Source: Sparassis latifolia (Eukaryota > Basidiomycota > Agaricomycetes > Polyporales > Sparassidaceae). From it: a DNA stretch of 64,000 nt. The position numbers and the translations under genes were made by a program. Shown one piece after another: positions 59,481 to 64,000 of this stretch; position 1 is the stretch's first letter; every line of letters begins with the position of its first letter. Location of the stretch: contig CM031562.1 of assembly GCA_018466975.1 (NCBI GenBank), positions 4,402,001 to 4,466,000 of the forward strand. Direction: 5' to 3'. The notes under the pieces were generated by a model that worked only from the letters and a program-made list of their open reading frames with translations, made no database searches and was not told where the DNA came from.

Positions 59481-59765
59481 CGAGAGAGTTCTGCTGTCAC
59501 AGGTCACTGTCCGATAAATTGATACAGAAATGGAGCACGACTTCATTCATACACGTATCCTTACTCTAAGCGTAATTTCAGTCTAGAGAATTTCGTGAAA
59601 ATTAGTGCAGAGTCTACGCATTAACCCGACCGCAATGTAAGAAATACTCGGTAGATCGTCCACGGATATATGTTACGCGTATAAATATGAAACGTGAGAT
59701 CGTCTGACGAGCATTGTCAGTCAGGCTGAAGAACGGCACAAACAGAAGGCGGGCTCACCCAAAGA
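59481..59765. other. Short gene-free spacer
   Basis: Lies between the start of the broken gene and the stop of the arrestin-like gene. TATATG and TATAAATATG near 59668-59690 could be promoter elements. Confidence 0.35.
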
Positions 59766-62392
59766 TCATGCATGGACGACCGCCTCATAGGACGGCGGCG
59801 CCTCGCCGATCTCGCTCTCCTGCCCGGCGACGAGCCGCTCGAACTGTGTGCTGCGATCATAAATTGAGTCGGGTTCGAAGGCCGCGCCCGTGTGGCTGGG
59901 ACTCATGCTCATGCTCAGGCTCTGTTCCGAAGTAGTGGTACTGGAGTGAGCAGAGAACCCCAAATCCGCGTGCGTAACAGGGCCAGGGGATAGTAGAGAC
60001 GTGTAGCGCGAGCGGTCGCCATTGAGCTGCGTGGCGCTGCCCGGCAAGGAGGTCCAGTGCAGCGTCATTCCGGGAGTTGGTTCCATTACCCGTGAGTATG
60101 GTGGTAACGACAGGTGTTCGGGATTGCACAGGTACTATGAGAAGCCCTGCGTTAGCACTCAGAGTGCGGTGGGAAATGGGGAGAGACCAACAGAAAGTAT
60201 GTGTATGGGGGTTTGCACCACAATGTCAAACAATTTTCGCTTTCCCGTATGCGGGTCAAGAGCCTCATTGTCGCCCCGTTCTACTCGGAAAACAATCTTG
60301 AGCGTATGCGACACGGACATGTTGCTCCGCCGATTCTTGTTGGTGAAGTGCAGCGGGGTATGCTCCTTGAGCAAAGATATATCCTTGTGCAGCGTCCACG
60401 GCCCAGGACCCATTAGACTCGAGGCGAACTCACCCACGTCGGTGTCAGCGCCTACTACATCGACGAAGGGAGAATTTCGGAAGGCGTCAGGGTCATCTGG
60501 GTTCAAGGGTAATATGGGAGGCCCATCTTTTTGAGGGGACTTGTAGGAGAGGAGGGATACTCGTGCTAATGGATCTGACCGGACGACACGCTTAAAGTTC
60601 GTCCAATAATCGATTTTTTCTGAGATGCGGTGAAAAACTGGTTTGTTGAAGATAAAAATGAAGTACCTTCGATTAGAACGGATATGCGATGGATCTTCAT
60701 TTTCGTCCATGGCATGAACGTGATCGTGACGGGCATGACGCCGCCTATTGCGAAGCAGCGCCCGGAGATCGAGATGAGGTACTGCATCTGCGTCTCCCAT
60801 TGGCGCTCGACAATGATGCTCTCACTTTCTTCCGTATCATCCTCCCCAGGACACGCGACGACAGTGATCTCTTGCGTGGCAGAGAGTTTCGACGTGAACG
60901 TGCCAGGGCGGTGAGCGTACGCCTTGAGGTTCCACGATACCGTTCCGTAGTCACAATTAAGAGTGGGCGGGGACATCGCTGGGATGGCAAATGAGATGGG
61001 GTAAGTGTATACACCTATAATCCCCTAGCGGGTCAAATCGCGCCCTCACTCGAATGTAACAAGGGCGATACTCACCTTTCCGGAACTCTTTCCAGCCGTC
61101 CCCGATCTCCTCTGCACTCTCTCCATCATACCCACGGAGCCGCGCCTGCATCGGGCCAGCAGGTGCCCCATCCGGTCGCTCGAGCGTCCGTTCCACGGCT
61201 CTGCCCCGAGGTGGTGTAGCCTCCCTGAATTGCTCTATCATGGGAGAACGAGACCGTACATGATCTCTAACCGCATCTAACAGCACACTCGACACGTTCG
61301 CGAAGCTGAAGCGCTTGTGCTTCCTCCCACGCGCGTCTTCGCCGCTGCCCATCTCTGTACCTTCTGATGACCTCGAAGGTTCCCTGCGGGGCGCCAACCG
61401 CGACAGCGAGCGGGGTTGCAGCGTGCCGGTGCTGTTGCCGACTTGAAACTCCCGATCCTCATCGAGGCTGGGGCGCCCCGAGTACAGGCCGTCCTGGGGA
61501 AAACTAAATGTAGTGGATTCTGGGACGAGCGACTGAGAACGACCCGAAAAGGTGCCTTATAATGGTAGAGTCAGTTGTTATATATACCCGAGATTCATTG
61601 AAGACGAACTACGATGATCTGCGTCAGAATCGCCGTAAGTCATCCGAGAGCTATCTGGGCTCCGCGGGGGCGATTCTTCTAGCGTATGCATACGATATGA
61701 GATGGAATTCCTGGGGCTAAGCGAGTATTGTGGCGTGGCTTCCGGAGAGTATGCCGGGGACTGTGGTGAGGGAGGAAGTTGACCACTGTTCTCGCGATGT
61801 GAGACGAAGCCGCGTTGGAAAGTTGTCTGGTCCACGCTAAGGTGCCGTCGGGTGGCTCTGTTGAAACCAGCCGATGGTGGGCCCCGGTCACGTCCCCTCT
61901 GCTCTTCCGGTGTTCGTGCAGCATCAAGCTGTTCGCTGGAGTGGTCGGAATGGTCCTCGTCTTCGTGATCCAGCGCGAGACCTGGACCTACTGAGAGGGT
62001 ACGGCGACTGCTGAAGGGGGACGAACCAGCCCGAAAGAGAACGTAAGACTCTGAATAAATGTCGTGCTCCTCGGAGATATCTATGCGGCGTGCGCCGATG
62101 CCTATCAGCGTGTTAGGTAGGATAACAGAATCGACCGCAGGCCTGTGAACGACGCACCTTCTGGCCAAGCAGTGCTGGTCTTCCCCATCAATTCGATCTC
62201 AATAGACGAAATCCGGGTTGGCTTGACGAGAGTGAGAGTGAGGAGGCCGCGGAGCATCCCCGGTGGCGCATCGGCCTGGATAGAACGTAGTCGGCCTGTT
62301 GCATCTCCAGCACGGAGGAAGACTACATTTTCAGCGAGGCGAATCTCGAGAGTGTTCTTGTGTGGTAGCTTTGCACTACTGGGCATTAGCAT
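59766..62392 (-). CDS. Arrestin-related trafficking adaptor (PPxY)
   Basis: ATG at 62392 opens MLMPSSAKLPHKNTLEIRLA with ENVVFLRAG, the first strands of an arrestin N-domain, then GLLTLTLVKPTRISSIEIEL. A long Ser/Pro/Arg-rich insertion (about 62080-61080) follows. The fold resumes with WKEFRKG, then across an intron YPISFAIPAMSPPTLNCDYG, TVSWNLKAYAHRPGTFTSKL and VERQWETQMQYLISISGRCF, and the C-domain with PVTITFMPWTKMKIHRISVL and TLKIVFRVERGD. The C-terminus ends EIGEAPPSYEAVVHA, a PPxY motif for the WW domains of the Rsp5 ubiquitin ligase. Such adaptors (Rod1/Rog3/Art-type) mark plasma-membrane transporters for endocytosis. Multi-exon and apparently intact. Confidence 0.85.
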
Positions 62393-62963
62393 ACGTCAAG
62401 GCCGGAGAGGAAGAGTGCGACAGAGCGCTCGAGGGTGTTTGTTAGCAGAATGAGAACCCGGGCCAACGCGGGCCTGAACAAATTTACAGAGCAAGGAGCC
62501 GGATCACGCTGTTAGGTATACAAATAGACTGCAATGAGTCAGATTTTTGAGAAAATGAACAATCAATAACTGCGAAGGCCACGAACGTTGCTCGCAGGCT
62601 CTGAGGAGAGGAGCGGGTGCACGACGGTAAGGAGGAGGAGAGGAGACGGACTGGAAATCCAGATCGGGCGACGCCGCAGATCCACGCATCCATGCAAGAT
62701 CCGCCTCTCCCATACATTACATATTACGTCCCTGAACTCAACACATGCCACATAGCCAGGCAGAGGGAAAAATAACAGATAGTACCAGGTGCACACATCC
62801 GCGTATAACATCACAACTAGATATCTCACAATAATGTAGTCTACACAACAGCACGAAGCAGAGCAGCAAGCACGTCTAGGACCTCGCCAAATTCAGTCGT
62901 CACTGTCATGTGAAGCGGAATCAGCTCTTCCGGAACGCAAAGGAACACAGCCAAGGCCAAGGC
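62393..62963. other. No supported gene
   Basis: Promoter of the arrestin-like gene and 3' flank of TIM22. Overlapping short frames only. Confidence 0.45.
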
Positions 62964-63627
62964 TCACTCTGCCGGTTCTCGTCTCAGGAACAAGTCTATT
63001 ACGGCTGAAAATGCCGCAAACGCCACGCCACCACCGAGAACTGCCTTCGGTCCCGCATTTCGCGCGAGAACACCGCCAGCCAGAAAGCCTGCGGCTACAG
63101 GATTGACCATGTCGTTCTTCGCCCGATACTGCGTGAGGTCACGCTTGATTAGGATCTGCAGACTGACACGAGCTTGTACTCCACGTACCGATTCTAGTAC
63201 GCATTCCAGCCCGGCAAACAGCGCACCGACTTTGCCAAAACCTTTCCCGCTGCGCCACATGCCCCGACCCATTTCCTTGAAAATTTCCGACGCCTTCTGC
63301 GTCGTGCTCAGACTTGCTCGAGCCATCGGGTCCTCGTACGCGAACGACGAGCTCATGAGAGAGAACACCGCTCCGATGGCGAAACCTATCCGATAGTGAA
63401 GGCTTCTAAAAGATGTCCCAAGCTGACATTCAACATATTGAAAGAGACGCACCTCCACCCCCCGCAATGATCGTCTTTGCTACGCACGACTCCATACCCA
63501 TCGTCATGTAGTCCTGGTATTTTTTGGCTTGGAGGAACTGCTCGCGTTCTTCCTCTGTAATACCTGGAGGTAATGGCTCCTTGCCTGCCGGGTAGATCGG
63601 CGCGACCATGGGTATCGTGAGTGACAT
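62964..63627 (-). CDS. TIM22: Mitochondrial inner-membrane translocase Tim22
   Basis: Two exons (63627-63453, 63385-62964) give 198 residues. [20 protein letters not shown] is followed by [40 protein letters not shown], a long loop with [58 protein letters not shown] and [20 protein letters not shown], which is the Tim17/22/23 fold. The Cys in MESC and the Cys in GLEC correspond to the pair that forms the Tim22 disulfide. Tim22 is the channel that inserts carrier proteins into the inner membrane. The chosen ATG is 63627; upstream codons in frame are non-ATG. Confidence 0.93.
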
Positions 63628-63774
63628 GGTGGGAGACGGAGACGAAGACTCGTCCAACAGATCAGTGACAGGTTACGCTGTACACGAAATAACCACAGGT
63701 CGGATTACGTAAGCTGGCGGTCACCAAAAGTAGTACTTGCCCGCCACCCGGCGCTAAAGTGAACTTGTCTCGGA
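63628..63774. promoter_or_regulatory. 147-bp divergent promoter region
   Basis: Space between the divergent ATGs of TIM22 and the methyltransferase gene. No TATA box is obvious. Confidence 0.45.
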
Positions 63775-64000
63775 ATGTTACCACCGCTTCAGCCTCGACC
63801 GCGCCAGCATCCTCACCCGCATTCAGTGGGCCGCCATAACGATCCTGATGGTGCTATACGCCTCACTGACAACGATGCCGCCATTGCTCGTCTGTCTGCC
63901 GTGCAGAGGCACTACCTCGCCGACCCCTTCATCACGCACTTCGTCCCGCGCGCACACCTACAGCCTGTCCGGCCCCCGCTGATTAACATAGGAACTTATG
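63775..64000 (+). CDS. PPM1: Leucine carboxyl methyltransferase 1 (5' part)
   Basis: ATG at 63775 gives MLPPLQPRPRQHPHPH, then DGAIRLTDNDAAIARLSAVQ, RHYLADPFITHFVPRAHLQP and PPLINIGTY at the window edge. The TDNDAAxARLSAVQ...YLxDPF and INxGTY motifs start the SAM-binding domain of Ppm1/LCMT1, which methylates the C-terminal Leu of PP2A catalytic subunits. The gene continues beyond the window. Confidence 0.8.
   Translation, partial: MLPPLQPRPRQHPHPHSVGRHNDPDGAIRLTDNDAAIARLSAVQRHYLADPFITHFVPRAHLQPVRPPLINIGTY

Noticed and set aside
62484..62829. Overlapping minus-strand frames between the arrestin-like gene and TIM22
   Set aside because: Short, mutually overlapping, no domain; most likely untranslated flanks.

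Overview
The window looks like nuclear DNA of a filamentous basidiomycete. Genes carry many short (about 45-60 nt) GT-AG introns, and protein-level resemblance is to Agaricomycetes (possibly Polyporales; the order is an inference). One 100-base run of N marks a scaffold gap. All calls come from reading the sequence; no database search was run. I saw no tRNA, rRNA or CRISPR.

Left third (1-17.7 kb): a graveyard of broken genes and mobile DNA. Decayed copies of an LRR signalling protein, a ThrE/Prm10-type membrane protein and the DNA polymerase alpha catalytic subunit are followed by a convergent pair of broken RecQ-like helicase and DUF6589 genes, a Ty1/copia fragment, a BED-finger (hAT-type) fragment and a 231-bp MITE-like element.

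Middle (17.7-34 kb): a TIR-like element, then intact genes for an Ayr1-type short-chain dehydrogenase, a conserved fungal protein, a steroid-5-alpha-reductase family enzyme and RER1. Between them lie two diverged copies of one transcription unit, at least one carrying an HMG-box remnant, interleaved with an inverted duplication. A repeat-rich stretch (30.9-34 kb) has three copies of a ~115-bp dispersed repeat, a degenerate ~170-bp tandem array and many minus-strand splice-donor-like motifs.

Right half (34-64 kb): gene-rich. It holds a secreted precursor with two 29-residue repeats bounded by Kex2-type dibasic sites, lying divergent from the cell-fusion gene PRM1; an F-box-like protein; an FAD monooxygenase; an amidohydrolase; mitochondrial Hsp70 (SSC1) with a heat-shock element; an APH-type kinase-like protein; dynactin subunit 5 divergent from a TMEM70-like mitochondrial protein; a broken caspase-like gene; a PPxY arrestin-like adaptor; TIM22; and the start of a leucine carboxyl methyltransferase gene. 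The housekeeping genes cover mitochondrial import and chaperoning (TIM22, SSC1), ER/Golgi retention (RER1), dynein transport (dynactin p25) and endocytic sorting (arrestin). The most novel candidate is the Kex2-processed repeat precursor beside PRM1.
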